A stretch of 64,000 nt of DNA from positions 13,879,506-13,943,505 of the forward strand of contig NC_092122.1 in the NCBI RefSeq assembly GCF_045679555.1, given 5' to 3'. Each line of letters starts with the position of its first letter. The first letter of the stretch is position 1. Of this stretch, positions 1 through 10,860 are shown in pieces. The DNA is from Salvelinus alpinus. Its lineage: Eukaryota; Chordata; Actinopteri; Salmoniformes; Salmonidae. A program made the position numbers and the translations under genes. A model generated the notes under the pieces. That model was not told the origin of the DNA. It ran no database searches and was given only the letters and a program-made list of their open reading frames with translations.

Positions 1-261
1 GGGGTACTGGCTGGGGTAGTGAATGTATAAGAGGGGGTAATGGCTGGGGTAGTGAATGCACGAAAGGGTGTATTGGCTGGGGTAGTGAGTGTGTGAGAGG
101 GGGTAATGGCTGGGGTAGTGAGCGTACGAGAGGGGGTAATGGCTGGGGTAGTGAATGCACGAAAGGGTGTATTGGCTGGGATAGTGAGCGTACGAGAGGG
201 GGTAATGGCTGGGGTAGTGAGCGTACGAGAGGGGGTAATGGCTGGGTTAGTGAGCGTACGA
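1..261. repeat. 33-bp minisatellite running into a gap
   Basis: GC-rich units of about 33 bp (core GGTAATGGCTGGGGTAGTGA) repeat in tandem with two variant endings, GCGTACGAGA and ATGCACGAAAG. The array runs into the N gap, so its true length is unknown. Open frames across it are products of the repeat and are not genes. Confidence 0.9.
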
Positions 262-361
262 NNNNNNNNNNNNNNNNNNNNNNNNNNNNNNNNNNNNNNN
301 NNNNNNNNNNNNNNNNNNNNNNNNNNNNNNNNNNNNNNNNNNNNNNNNNNNNNNNNNNNNN
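262..361. other. Assembly gap (100 N)
   Basis: Exactly 100 N, the usual placeholder for a gap of unknown size. It starts inside a minisatellite, a common cause of assembly failure. Confidence 0.97.
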
Positions 362-964
362 ACAGAGATGATACAGTACCCAAACAGTCAGGCAATCAAA
401 CTCCACTCAAATGAATTTGATCTAAATTAGTTCACTTGAAAATAGCCCTAAAAGTACAGTGAGTCTGCTAAAACACAAATGTACATAACATACACAAATA
501 TATACATAATAGCCAGCCTTTTGTTTGGTAAATCATAATGCAAGATGTTCATAACGTCATGAGGTTTTGAACAATTCTCGTTAGAGGATTCACTCAAGCC
601 AATCCCTTTAAAAAGGTTTTGTTAAGTTTAGTGAAAAGGACCTTATGTCACAACACATGTGCACTTACTGTGACATACATGACAAATAACATTCAGATAG
701 TCCATTACACTTAGATTGAATTACCTATACAAAGGTTAAATACATGTCTGATTTCCAACAGAAAACGTAGGATGGATGTTGAGTCCCTTCAGCAATATCC
801 AACAAAGCAACAGTGCCTCTGATAGAATACAGAACCTCTCCAAAAACAACGCAGGAGACAAGAGAGACACAGGTCTTCGTAATTGTTAATACACCTCTTT
901 TCCAAAGTCATTGTTGAGTCATTGCAGCTTTCCTGTGGCACTACAAAACTGTCTTCAGATGATC
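362..964. other. Non-coding, nothing recognised
   Basis: AT-rich sequence without a supported gene, RNA or repeat that I recognise. Confidence 0.6.
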
Positions 965-1101
965 CCTAATCCAGGCTGCATCACATCCGGCCGTGACTGG
1001 GATTCCCATAAGGCGGCACACAATTGGCCCAGCCTCGTCCTGGTCCTCAATTAGAATTTGTTCTTAACTGACTTGCCTAGTTAAATAAAGGTTGAATAAA
1101 A
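965..1101 (+). repeat. SINE 3' part
   Basis: The sequence shows CCGGCCGTGACTGGGA, then ACTTGCCTAGTTAAATAAAG and an A-rich end. These are typical of the 3' half of abundant salmonid tRNA-derived SINEs. The tRNA-like head is missing. Confidence 0.7.
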
Positions 1102-1127
1102 ATGTTAAAGCAAATGCTTCCCCGTGG

Positions 1128-1373
1128 TCAGATTGGAATAATACTCAGGTTCAGTTGTGTTGCCCTCGTCTGGCACTGCTCTGCTGTTTTCATGAAGCCC
1201 TGGTCAGCCATCATTTGAGAGATCTCTGTATGAATGTGTTCCAGTTCAGTGTTTCCCCTCAGGTCCACTTGGACTGTCACTGCCCCACATGTCGAGGAGG
1301 GCTTCAGTCTCCTCAATTCTCAAGGGGAGATCTAGTTCCCATGGTGATGGACAGCTGCCTGATTCTGGAGATC
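1128..1373 (-). pseudogene. Trihelix exon 0a (frameshifted)
   Basis: This is the last recognisable 'a' exon of the minus-strand trihelix row. The acceptor ATTTCAG lies just upstream. Reading starts in the same phase as the other 'a' exons (two leading bases), through EETEALLDMWGSDS. One extra base then shifts the frame: the continuation VQVDLRGNTELEHIHTEIS, MMADQGF and KTAEQCQTRATQL lies in the next frame and ends at TGA 1128-1130. Family knowledge: Myb/SANT-like domains of this type bind DNA, as in ZSCAN20/29 and MSANTD proteins. The matching 'b' exon is not found to the left. The frameshift suggests a dead exon, though a sequence error is possible. Confidence 0.65.
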
Positions 1374-1446
1374 CTGAAATAAAAACAAAAAAAACAAAGG
1401 CCCAACGTTGATAGTATAATGTAAGATTAGGAGATTGTCTCCTTAC

Positions 1447-1595
1447 CTGTTTCTTGGACTTGGCCACCTGGGATCTCTCCCATGTCTGTGGCGTCATTTG
1501 GTTCCTCAGCCAGAGAGTCACAGGATATATACTTGTTCCTGAATATTTGCACAAACTGATCGTAGAATTTGCACTCCACTTTTTCCCCTCCAATC
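1447..1595 (-). pseudogene. Trihelix exon 0b (domain C-terminal half)
   Basis: The exon lies between an acceptor (TTTTCCCAG) and a donor (GTAAGG), both seen in the sequence. It reads IGGEKVECKFYDQFVQIFRN and then an acidic linker. CKFYDQ..QIF matches the last helix of a trihelix domain (compare CPFYEELDEIL in vertebrate relatives). It is intact. By position it would complete the domain begun by exon 1a at 5102-5335, with a 3.5-kb intron now full of repeats. I list it as pseudogene because the whole row is broken; the exon itself has no lesion. Confidence 0.65.
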
Positions 1596-1690
1596 CTGGG
1601 AAAATAGAACATAACATGTGGTTGTTGACACAATGTTTATTCCTCATATCTGGTTAGTTAATGATCTTTGATTTTCTATCATGAGCATGG

Positions 1691-4600
1691 TGTCGTGTCT
1701 TTGGCTATGCCGGATTAAATGATATGACATGCTATTCTATAAAATCCTTTCTCTGTAATTAATATTACCTGATTGAGCTAATCATGTAAATGTAATTAAC
1801 TAGAAAGTCGGGGCACCACGAAATAATATTTATAGAGCTGTTATCTTCCAAATAAACTCTTAAAGACCTAGTAATATTTTACATCAATAGCAGTCAATAT
1901 TAATCGTCACCTTATTTCAGTCTCATCTGAAAGTTGTAAATTCTTGGTTATCTTCACGAACCCTGGCTAACAAGTTGAATCAGCAATACAAAATTGGGTT
2001 TAATTATTTATTTACAAAATACCTAACTAATCACACAGAATTACATATACACAGAATCAATCATACCTTGATTACAAATTATGTCATAAAGGAAAACGTC
2101 CCTAGTGGACAGAACAGATATGACAGCTGGTTACACAAAGAAATGGGGGCTGGGTTTGAGTGAAAGAGCAGGAAGACTGAAGAACAAAGGGAGAAGCGAT
2201 GTCTCTATCGGGCCGTAGGCAACTACACTATCGTAAATACAGAATCTATGCACTTTAACCTGTCTAGGATGAGAGTGGCGCTAGCGGCACTCCCCCCCCA
2301 CCCCCACTGAAAAACCAGTGCCGCGAAATTCAAAAAAAATATTTTTTTTAAATATTTAACTTTCACACATTAAAGTCCAATACAGCTAATGAAAGACACA
2401 GATCTTGTGAATCCAGTCAACATGTCCGATTTTTTAAATGTTTTACAGGGAAGACACAATATGTAAAGATGTACATCTATTACCTAAAAACACATTAGCA
2501 TAATCCACCATCTTTTATTTGTCCACCAACACCAGTAGCTATCACCAATTCGGCTAAACTAAGATATTTATAGCCCCTAACCAATAAAAAAACTCATCAG
2601 ATGACAGTCTGATAACATATTTATGGTATGGGATAGGTTTTGTTAGAAAAAAGTGCATATTTCAGGTAGATATCATAGTTTACAATTGCACCCACCGTCA
2701 CAAATGGAATAGAAAAACTACTTAGAGCAACGTGTTTACCTACTTACTAATCATCAAACATTTCGTAAAAATACACAGCATACACGAATCGAAAGACACA
2801 GATCCTGTGAATACAGACAATATTTCAGATTTTCTAAGTGTCTTACAGCGAAAACACAATAAATCGTTATATTAGCATAGCACATAGCACATAGCAGCCC
2901 AGCATTGATTCTAGCCAAAGTGAGCGATAAAAGTAAACATCGCCAAAATATATTAATTTTTTCACTAACCTTCTCAGAATTCTTCAGATGACACTCCTGT
3001 AACATCATATTACACAATCCATATAGAGTTTGATCGAAAATGTTTATATTTAGCCACCAAAATCATGGTTAGACAATGTGGAATGTAGCTCAGCTGGTCA
3101 GAAAAAGTCTGTGCGCCACTTAGACAGTGATCTACTCTTATACATAAATACTCATAAACGTGACTAAAAAATATAGGGTGGACAGGGATTGATAGACAAT
3201 TTAATTCTTAATACAATCGCGGAATTACATTTTTTAAATTATCCTTACTTTTCAATACAGCTTGCGCCAAGCGAAGCTACGTCAAAAAACATGGCGTCCG
3301 AAGCCACTAAAACTTTTCGACAGAAACACGATTTATCATAATAAAAATGTCCTACTTTGAGCTGTTCTTCCATCGGTATCTTGGGCAAAGGATCCTTTCT
3401 TGGGTCCAATCGTCTTTTGGTGGAAAGCTGTCCTCTTGCCATGTGGAAATGCCAACTGCGTTCGGGATGAACTGGAAGCGTGCCCAGCAATTCACAGCCT
3501 TTCAGAAATAAATGTCCCAAAATCGCACTAAACGGATATAAATTGCTATAAAACGCTTTAAATTAACTACCTTATGATGTTTTTAACTCCCATAACGAGT
3601 AGAAACATGACCCGAGTAATATTACTCCCTCCACTAATGCTTGGAACAGGTGCGGGTCGGTGCCCTCTATGCGCATGACGCAGCTCCAAAAGAATGACTA
3701 GGCTCAGGGTTTTTTAATTTATAGTGCCTGTGAACGCGCAATCGACCCGATTCAAATCGTCATCACGTAAAGACATCCAGGGGAAGACGTAAGCAGTGTC
3801 CGTATAGTCATAGCAATAACAGTGGCCTTTTAACTGACTCCAGAGCAGTGGCCAAAATTTCTGGAATCTGACTCCATGTCAGGGAAATTGCTGTAGAATG
3901 GGCTCTGTTCCACTTAGAGACAAAATTTCAACTCCTATAGAAACTATAGACTGTTTTCTATCCAATAATAATAATAATATGCATATTGTACGATCAAGAA
4001 CTTTGTGGGAAGCCGTTTCAAAAAATTACACGATTAGCATAAATAGCCACAACAGCGCCCTCATCCCCAACAGGCTAAATTACCGCCCATTTGGAAAAGG
4101 AAAACGCAATAAATATTTACTCTGAGCTGCGCTTCAATAGGTTGGTGGTAGATGGAAGGCCGTGTTGCCCAACAGAGTCCTTTGTCCTTTGAAGAGTGAC
4201 TCTGGTGGTGAACGGGAAACGTTGTAGTGTCGTCGTTCTGTGGTAGACGGGATACTCTGTCTGTCCTCTCCTAGCCCACGTTTTCAGCGGCTGCTGCTAA
4301 CTCAACGGCTAGGAGGTATCACTTCTGTAGCGAATAAGAGTTCAAAGATCATACCATTCGCAACCAAAGCTCACGCTGAGGTTGGCTTCGTTCTGTAGTT
4401 ATTATCTGAACCCTTCTGACATCGGATCGTCATCCTAATGTACCCGGAACAGGAAGTTATATTGTCGTCAAGGCTTTATATAGGAAGGGAGAGGAGGGCG
4501 TGTTTCATAGTTTATAACCAATGTCTCTTCACGTGTGCGGGCCACTGAGTCGGGCCAAATTCACTCATGAAAACCCAATTCTCACATTTTAGAAGCTAAA

Positions 4601-4865
4601 ATCACATTTCATCACATTTCATCACAAATAATTTCATATTCAAACATTTAAATTGCACAACAATTCCATGTGAATCTGATAACTATAATGTGTAGACTTT
4701 TCACTGTACAGTTTATGTCATCCTGTCATTGATGAGAATGTCTCAGATGACAACCGAACTGACATCATATTCATTAAGTACCAACGCATATGTTCAACTG
4801 GTTGGATTACCAAAATATGATTCATTTCCCCCCACCTTCTGATGTTCCCAGAATCTCTATGTTAA
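1691..4865 (-). mobile_element. Possible long LTR, split by repeat R
   Basis: Inferred. On the minus strand a TATA box (TATATAAAG near 4475-4485) and an AATAAA signal (near 2010) lie in LTR-like order, and the end reads ...AAGACACGACA at 1691. Repeat R (2262-4130) sits inside. I could not find a target-site duplication, and the upper boundary is uncertain. Confidence 0.3.
2262..4130 (-). repeat. Repeat R, copy 1 (reverse, internally duplicated)
   Basis: Long interspersed repeat in reverse orientation, related to the copies at 18.3, 22.1, 39.5, 45.6 and 59.1 kb. Shared blocks include TCAGATGACA...ACATCATATTACACAAT and AAAGACACAGAT. The latter block occurs twice (near 2390 and 2790), so this copy holds an internal duplication. 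It has no open frame of note. Confidence 0.5.
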
Positions 4866-5101
4866 CCCAGGGATTTTCAATAGTCACATCAGTAGGGTAG
4901 AGAGAGGGTCAAAAGGGGGGAAAGGTATTTATGACTGTCATAAACCTACCCCCAGGCCAGCGTCATGACAATGGCAAACCTCTAACCTTGAATACACAAC
5001 TGATCCATCAGTATGGCGTCTTCATAATCAATTCACAATTAAAAATAGTGGTTACCAATTTCAGATCCATATCTTATCCCCCATATCTTACTGTTTGTTT
5101 T

Positions 5102-5335
5102 CGCAGAACTGGCGGAAGTTGGCCTTTAGCAGCTTCACTCTAGACGGGCACTGTTCGGCTGTCCTCAGGTAGCCCTCGTTGGCCATTGCCTGAGAGATCT
5201 CGGTGAAAATGTGTCTGTTTTTGGTGCAGCCCTTCAGATCCTCCTGGACCTCGTCACTCCCCCAGATACTGAGGAGGACCTGGGTCTCACTGTTGCTCCA
5301 GGGGAACTTGGAGACGCCAGTTAAAGTAGGGCTAG
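5102..5335 (-). CDS. Trihelix exon 1a (intact)
   Basis: Exon between an acceptor (GTCTTCAG) and a donor (GTAAGA). It codes for SPTLTGVSKFPWSNSETQV, then LLSIWGSDEVQEDL, KNRHIFTEISQAMANEGY and RTAEQCPSRVKLLKANFRQ. This is the first two-thirds of a Myb/SANT-like (trihelix) DNA-binding domain, with the conserved tryptophans in PW and IWG and the AEQC..R.K.LK helix. There is no stop or frameshift. The two-base leading phase equals that of the other 'a' exons, as expected of exon duplication. It probably pairs with exon 0b. Function is inferred only: sequence-specific DNA binding in the nucleus. Whether it is still spliced into an mRNA cannot be told. Confidence 0.7.
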
Positions 5336-5456
5336 CTGAAGACAGACACCCAATGAACACATTGATTACAATGGGAAGGGGGTTAGGTTAGTTGAAATAA
5401 GACAACTCATAGAACGTTTCATGAACATTTCAAGGTATGGTATGGCATTGCTTTAC

Positions 5457-5593
5457 CTTTCATTTGGTCAACCTCAAGTGTAGACTCCCAGAAAGCAGCT
5501 TCCTCATTGTCTAACGAATCTTCGGCCACACTGCCGACGTTGAGCTCCCTCAAGAAAATCTCCTCCATCTGGTCGTAGAACTTACATTCCCTT
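5457..5593 (-). CDS. Trihelix exon 2b (intact)
   Basis: Exon between acceptor CCTCAG and donor GTAAAG. It codes for RECKFYDQMEEIFLRELN followed by an acidic tail (SVAEDSLDNEEAAFWEST). The CKFYDQMEEI helix completes the trihelix domain of exon 2a, which lies 260 bp upstream on this strand. No lesion is visible. Confidence 0.7.
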
Positions 5594-5855
5594 CTGAGGA
5601 AAGGGAAGATTAGACACACTTTTCAGAGGGAATTTCAGTTGGATCATTATATCCTCTGACCACATGTACTATGTAAAAATAACAGTGACAAAAGCAAGAC
5701 TGCAATTACATAGTTTAATAATGTGATGAAATTAAGTAAAGCATTGATTTGATGAATTAAAGATATTGCATCTCAATTTATACCTGATGTTGTTGTGTAA
5801 TTTATAAAGTAAAGAACTAGACATAAAACAGTAGTTATACATCCTTTGCACTCAC

Positions 5856-6090
5856 TTGTCGTGGTGGAAGCTTGGCTTGAGTCGTTTGATGGGGGTGTGG
5901 CACTGCTCAACCGTCCTGATGAACCCCTGGGCCGTCATCCTCCGTGAGATATACTCAAACACGTGTCTATTCTTCAAGCAGCCGCGGAGGAAGAGCTGCA
6001 CATAGTCCTCACCCCAGACTTCCAGCAGAGCCTTGGTCTCCCGATCAGACCAGGGCATCTTTCTGCTGGACTCTGTCACAGCATAACTGA
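5856..6090 (-). CDS. Trihelix exon 2a, acceptor inside a Tc1 terminus
   Basis: The exon codes for SYAVTESSRKMPWSDRET, then KALLEVWGEDYVQLFLRG, KNRHVFEYISRRMTAQGF and RTVEQCHTPIKRLKPSFHH, ending at donor GTGAGT. It is an intact trihelix core. The Tc1 element begins right after the TA at 6084-6085, so the acceptor TTTTTTTCAG now used must lie within the transposon's terminal repeat. Splicing there keeps the phase of the sister exons; the AG four bases further in would meet a TGA at once. The original acceptor was lost or displaced by the insertion. Confidence 0.6.
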
Positions 6091-7352
6091 CTGAAAAAAA
6101 AGAAACGCCCCTTTTTCAGGACCCTGTCTTTCAAAGATAATTCGTAAAAATCCAAATAACTTCACAGATCTTCATTGTAAAGGGTTTAAACACTGTTTCC
6201 CATGCTTGTTCAATGAACCATAAACAATTAATGAACATGCACCTGTGGAACGGTCGTTAAGACACTAACAGCTTACAGACGGTAGGCAATTAAGGTCGCA
6301 GTTGAAAACTTAGGACACTAAAGAGGTCTTTCTACTGACTCTGAAAAACACCAAAAGAAAGATCCCCAGAGACATCTGCGTGACCGTGCCTTAGGCATAC
6401 TGCAAGGAGGCATGAGGACTGCAGATGTGGCCAGGGCAATAAATTGCAAAGTCCGTACTGTGAGACGCCTAAGACAGCGCTACAGGGAGACAGGATGGAC
6501 AGCTGATCATCCTCGCAGTGGCAGACCACGTGTAACAACACCTGCACAGGATCGGTACATCCGAACATCACACCTGCGGGACAGGTACAGGATGGCAACA
6601 ACAACTGCCCGAGTTACACCAGGAACGCATAATCCCTCCTTCAGTGCTCAGACTGTCTGCAATAGGCTGAGAGAGACTGGACAGAGGGCTTGTAGGCCTG
6701 TTGTAAGGCAGGTCCTCACCAGACATCACCGGCAGCAACGTCGCTTATGGGCACAAACCCACCGTCGCTGGACCAGACAGGACTGGCAAAAAGTGCTCTT
6801 CACTGACAAGTTGCGGTTTTGTCTCACTGGGGGTGATGGTCGGATTCGCGTTTATCGTCAAAGGAATGAGCGTCACACCGAGGCCTGTACTCTGGAGCGG
6901 GATCGATTTGGAGGTGGAGGGTTCATCATGGTCTGGGGCAGTATGTCACAGCATCATCGGACTGAGCTTGTTGTCATTCCAGTCAATCTCAAAGCTGTGC
7001 GTTACAAGGTACCCTTTCTGCAGGCTCTTCCTGACATGACCCTCCAGCATTACAATGCCACCAGCCATACTACTTGTTCTGTGCTTGATTTCCTGCAGAC
7101 AGGAATGTCAGTGTTCTGCCATGGCCAGCGAAGAGCCCGGATCTCAATCCCATTGAGCACGTCTGGGACCTGTTGGATCGGAGGGTGAGGGCTAGCGCCA
7201 TTCCACTCAGAAATGTCCAGGAACTTTCAGGTGCCTTGGTGGAAGAGTGGGGTAACATCTCACAGCAAGAACTGGCAAGTCTGGTGCAGTCTATGCGGAA
7301 AAGATGCAATGCAGTACTTAATGCAGCTGGTGGCCACACCAGATACTGACTG
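6086..7352 (+). mobile_element. Tc1-like transposon, 3' end missing
   Basis: Tc1/mariner element. The left terminus (ACTGACTGAAAAAAAAGAAA) follows a TA dinucleotide, matching the end of the related minus-strand copy at 55.36 kb. The right terminus is absent: the sequence leaves the element soon after the transposase end GGHTRY. It lies between trihelix exons 2a and 3b. Confidence 0.75.
6412..7347 (+). pseudogene. Tc1 transposase, inactive
   Basis: Tc1-family DDE transposase reading from MRTADVARAINCKVRTV (helix-turn-helix DNA-binding region) through LFTDK (first catalytic Asp). The second catalytic Asp, normally in QDNARPH, reads HYNATSH, so Asp has become Tyr. After VFCHGQ (near 7123) a one-base loss shifts the frame. 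The rest (PAKSPDLNPIEHVWDLLDRR to GGHTRY) continues in another frame and keeps the third acidic residue. The element cannot code for active enzyme as it stands. Confidence 0.85.
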
Positions 7353-7527
7353 TTTATATGTTTTTGGGAGGCTTAAGGTGGCTACTAAGTACATTTTTGA
7401 AGATTGATTATGACTAGGGTCCTTATTTTACCTGACCAGGACAAAGAACTGTTGTCACTGACACAGGAAAAACACAGGACCCTAACTACATTAGACTTAG
7501 AGGTTAAGGATGATGAGGAGGCACCAT

Positions 7528-7675
7528 ACATGTTTCCTTATCTGCTCCTTCAGTGGGATCTGGATTGAAGTCATCACACAAATAAGCAATCTCTGCATCG
7601 AGGGAGAGAGTGTCGTTGCCTAGCACCGGCTCCAGGAACCTGTAGTATCTGAAGAGTAAGGGATCCCCTCCATTT
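7528..7675 (-). CDS. Trihelix exon 3b (intact)
   Basis: Acceptor CCTACAG precedes NGGDPLLFRYYRFLEPVLGN and an acidic tail (DAEIAYLCDDFNPDPTEGAD). LLFRYYRFLEPVLG is a diverged version of the closing helix of the trihelix domain and would complete exon 3a. The donor (near GTATGG) is weak, so the end is approximate. Confidence 0.55.
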
Positions 7676-7801
7676 CTGTAGGTACGACAAGAGATAGAGG
7701 AAGGTGGAGAACAGTGGGAGGTGAAGGATTAATTAGTAACAATTCTCAATTTAGGCACCATGACTCGCCTTACACACAAATGATCTGTGCTTTCCACTTA
7801 C

Positions 7802-8007
7802 GTCCTGCTGTGGAGACACCGTCGATAGGTTTTCCTCAGCCGCTTAACCCTCGAGTAGCACTGGTCAGCCGTTTTGAAGTGCCCCATGGTGGCCAGCTTC
7901 TCTGCTATGTCGGCGAAAATGTGTCCATTGTGGACACAACCTCGGTGGCTCGTCTGGACCTCCTCGTTCCCCCACAGCTCAATGAGGCCCAGCGTCTCTG
8001 GCACTGA
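7802..8007 (-). pseudogene. Trihelix exon 3a, split by a LINE
   Basis: Reads WSVPETLGLIELWGNEEV, then VHNGHIFADIAEKLATMGHF and KTADQCYSRVKRLRKTYRRC to donor GTAAGT. The domain core is intact, but its 5' part stops at the tryptophan because the 2.5-kb LINE at 8008-10500 begins there. The missing 5' part is probably 10501-10556, where an acceptor (GACTCAG) is followed by NPISRAVPMIWRLPM in the right phase. The exon was therefore cut in two by the insertion. Confidence 0.65.
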
Positions 8008-10500
8008 CCACGAGGTGTATCACATCCCATCAGCACCTGCTCCGGGAGTCCGACCAATCTGAATCCACGCTTCAAGACTGCTTCGATCACGCGGATTGGA
8101 ATATGTTCCGCATCGCGTCCAACAACAATATTGACGAATATGCTGATTCGGTGAGCGAGTTCATTAGGAAGTGCATTGACGATGTCGTACCCACAGCAAC
8201 GATTAAAACATTCCCAAACCAGAAACCGTGGATTGACGGCAGCATTCGCGTGAAACTGAAAGCGCGAACCACTGCTTTTAACCAGGGCAAGGTGACCGGA
8301 AGCATGACCGAATACAAACAGTGTAGCTATTCTCTCCGCAAGGCAATCAAACAGGCTAAGTCCCAGTACAGAGACAAAATCGAGTCGCAATTCAACAGCT
8401 CAGACACAAGAGGTATGTGGCAGGGTCTACAGTCAATCACGGATTACAAAAAGAAAACCAGCCCCGTCGCGGACCAGGATGTCTTGCTCCCAGACAGGCT
8501 AAACAACTTTTTTGCCCGCTTTGAGGACAATACAGTGCCACTGACACGGCCCCCTACCAAAACCTGCGGGCTCTCCTTCACTGCAGCCGAGGTGAGTAAA
8601 ACATTTAAACGTGTTAACCCTCGCAAGGCTGCAGGCCCAGACGGCATTCCCAGCCGCGTCCTCAGAGCATGCGCAGACCAGCTGGCTGGTGTGTTTACGG
8701 ACATATTCAATCAATCCTTATCCCAGTCTGCTGTTCCCACATGCTTCAAGAGGGCCACCATTGTTCCTGTTCCCAAGAAAGCTAAGGTAACTGAGCTAAA
8801 CGACTACCGCCCCGTAGCACTCACTTCCGTCATCATGAAGTGCTTTGAGAGACTAGTCAAGGACCATATCACCTCCACCCTACCGGACACCCTAGACCCA
8901 CTCCAATTTGCTTACCGACCCAATAGGTCCACAGACGACGCAATCGCAACCACACTGCACACTGCCCTAACCCATCTGGACAAGAGGAATACCCATGTGA
9001 GAATGCTGTTCATCGATTACAGCTCAGCATTTAAATCCATAGTACCCTCCAAACTCGTCATCAAGCTCGAGACCCTGGGTCTCGACCCCGCCCTGTGCAA
9101 CTGGGTCCTGGACTTCCTGACGGGCCGCCCCCAGGTGGTGAGGGTAGGTAACAACATCTCCACCCCGCTGATCCTCAACACTGGGGCCCCACAAGGGTGC
9201 GTTCTGAGCCCTCTCCTGTACTCCCTGTTCACCCACGACTGCGTGGCCATGCACGCCTCCAACTCAATCATCAAGTTTGCGGATGACACTACAGTGGTAG
9301 GCTTGATTACCAACAACGACGAGACGGCCTACAGGGAGGAGGTGAGGGCCCTCGGAGTGTGGTGTCAGGAAAATAACCTCACACTCAACGTCAACAAAAC
9401 AAAGGAGATGATTGTGGACTTCAGGAAACAGCAGAGGGAGCACCCCCCTATCCACATCGACGGGTCAGTAGTGGAGAAGGTGGAAAGTTTTAAGTTCCTC
9501 GGTGTACACATCACGGACAAACTGAATTGGTCCACCCACACAGACAGCGTTGTGAAGAAGGCGCAGCAGCGCCTCTTCAACCTCAGGAGGCTGAAGAAAT
9601 TCGGCTTGTCACCAAAAGCACTCACAAACTTCTACAGATGCACAATCGAGAGCATCCTGTCGGGCTGTATCACCGCCTGGTACGGCAACTGCTCCGCCCA
9701 CAACCGTAAGGCTCTCCAGAGGGTAGTGAGGTCTGCAGAACGCATCACCGGGGGCAAACTACCTGCCCTCCAGGACACCTACACCACCCGATGTCACAGG
9801 AAGGCCATAAAGATCATCAAGGACAACAACCACCCAAGCCACTGCCTGTTCACCCCGCTATCATCCAGAAGGCGAGGTCAGTACAGGTGCATCAAAGCAG
9901 GGACCGAGAGACTGAAAAACAGCTTCTATCTCAAGGCCATCAGACTGTTAAACAGCCACCACTAACATTTAGCGGCCGCTGCCAACATACTGACTCAACT
10001 CCAGCCACTTTAAAAATGGGAATTGATGGAAATTATGTAAAAATGTACCACTAGCCACTTTAAACAATGCCACTTAATATAATGTTTACATACCCTACAT
10101 TACCCATCTCATATGTATATACTGTACTCTATATCATCTACTGCATCTTGCCATCTTCATGTAATACATGTACCACTAGCCACTTTAAACTATGCCACTT
10201 TATGTTTACATACCCTACAGTACTCATCTCATATGTATATACCGTACTCTATACCATCTACTGCATCTGCCATGCCGTTCTGTACCACCACTCATTCATA
10301 TATCTTTATGTACATATTCTTTATCCCTTTACACTTGTGTGTGTGTGTAAGGTAGTAGTTGTGGAATTGTTAGGTTAGATTACTTGTTGGTTATTACTGC
10401 ATTGTCGGAACTAGAAGCACAAGCATTTCGCTACACTCGCATTAACATCTGCTAACCATGTGTATGTGACTAATAAAATTTGATTTGATTTGATTTGAGA
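8008..10500 (+). mobile_element. LINE, 5'-truncated, with full RT
   Basis: Non-LTR retrotransposon of the Jockey-superfamily type (CR1/L2/Rex-like; exact family not settled). It carries an unbroken RT reading frame, a 3' UTR with a duplicated block (ACCACTAGCCACTTTAAAC near 10050 and 10170) and a TTTGATTTGATTTGATTTG tail. The endonuclease part is missing, so it is a truncated insert. Related pieces lie at 52.86-53.87 and 59.55-60.56 kb. Confidence 0.85.
8103..9965 (+). CDS. LINE reverse transcriptase (partial ORF2)
   Basis: The 620-codon frame has no stop and carries RT motifs in order: PRKAAGPDGIPSRVLR, NDYRPVALTSVIMK, LFIDYSSAF (motif A), TGAPQGCVLSPLLYSLF (motif B) and KFADDTTVVGL (motif C, catalytic DD). 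A C-terminal region follows (SFKFLGVHITDKLNW, RCTIESILSGCITAWYGN). The first Met is internal, because the upstream endonuclease is lost by 5' truncation. The protein would copy LINE RNA into DNA at the target. The open frame suggests a fairly young insert. It interrupts exon 3a of the trihelix row on the other strand. Confidence 0.85.
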   Translation: MFRIASNNNIDEYADSVSEFIRKCIDDVVPTATIKTFPNQKPWIDGSIRVKLKARTTAFNQGKVTGSMTEYKQCSYSLRKAIKQAKSQYRDKIESQFNSSDTRGMWQGLQSITDYKKKTSPVADQDVLLPDRLNNFFARFEDNTVPLTRPPTKTCGLSFTAAEVSKTFKRVNPRKAAGPDGIPSRVLRACADQLAGVFTDIFNQSLSQSAVPTCFKRATIVPVPKKAKVTELNDYRPVALTSVIMKCFERLVKDHITSTLPDTLDPLQFAYRPNRSTDDAIATTLHTALTHLDKRNTHVRMLFIDYSSAFKSIVPSKLVIKLETLGLDPALCNWVLDFLTGRPQVVRVGNNISTPLILNTGAPQGCVLSPLLYSLFTHDCVAMHASNSIIKFADDTTVVGLITNNDETAYREEVRALGVWCQENNLTLNVNKTKEMIVDFRKQQREHPPIHIDGSVVEKVESFKFLGVHITDKLNWSTHTDSVVKKAQQRLFNLRRLKKFGLSPKALTNFYRCTIESILSGCITAWYGNCSAHNRKALQRVVRSAERITGGKLPALQDTYTTRCHRKAIKIIKDNNHPSHCLFTPLSSRRRGQYRCIKAGTERLKNSFYLKAIRLLNSHH

Positions 10501-10599
10501 CATATACATTGGCAACCTCCAGATCATAGGTACGGCTCTGCTGATCGGATTGACTGAGTCTTCAGTGTAAACAGATAACCGTCTCTACTACCAATGTAC

Positions 10600-10721
10600 C
10601 TGTGTCCTGGTCTACTGTTTGATCATCTCTTTCATCATACTCATCAATGGAGACCGCTTCATGATCAAGTATTCGCTCCAACTGATTGTAGAACTTGTAT
10701 TCCAATCCCTTTCTTCCACAT
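10600..10721 (-). CDS. Trihelix exon 4b (intact)
   Basis: Acceptor TTCTCAG precedes CGRKGLEYKFYNQLERILDH and an acidic tail (SIDEYDERDDQTVDQDT), ending at donor GTACAT. The EYKFYNQLERIL helix is the closing part of a trihelix domain. Its partner 4a is cut by a SINE, so the domain cannot form. Confidence 0.6.
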
Positions 10722-10860
10722 CTGAGAACAGCAGACAGAAAAGGAAGCCATTTTGAAGATAAAAAATTGTGTGCCGAAAATGTTTTGGGATAGAGTAATG
10801 TGGCTAGGGATTAGATTAGAGTACACTTATTTCTATGTTTCTCTAAATTAATATCAATTA

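Noticed and set aside
93..414. Two frames across the first gap
   Set aside because: Minisatellite plus N; no real protein.
10067..10378. 103-codon frame in the LINE 3' UTR
   Set aside because: Low-complexity Tyr/Ile/Pro text from a duplicated UTR block.
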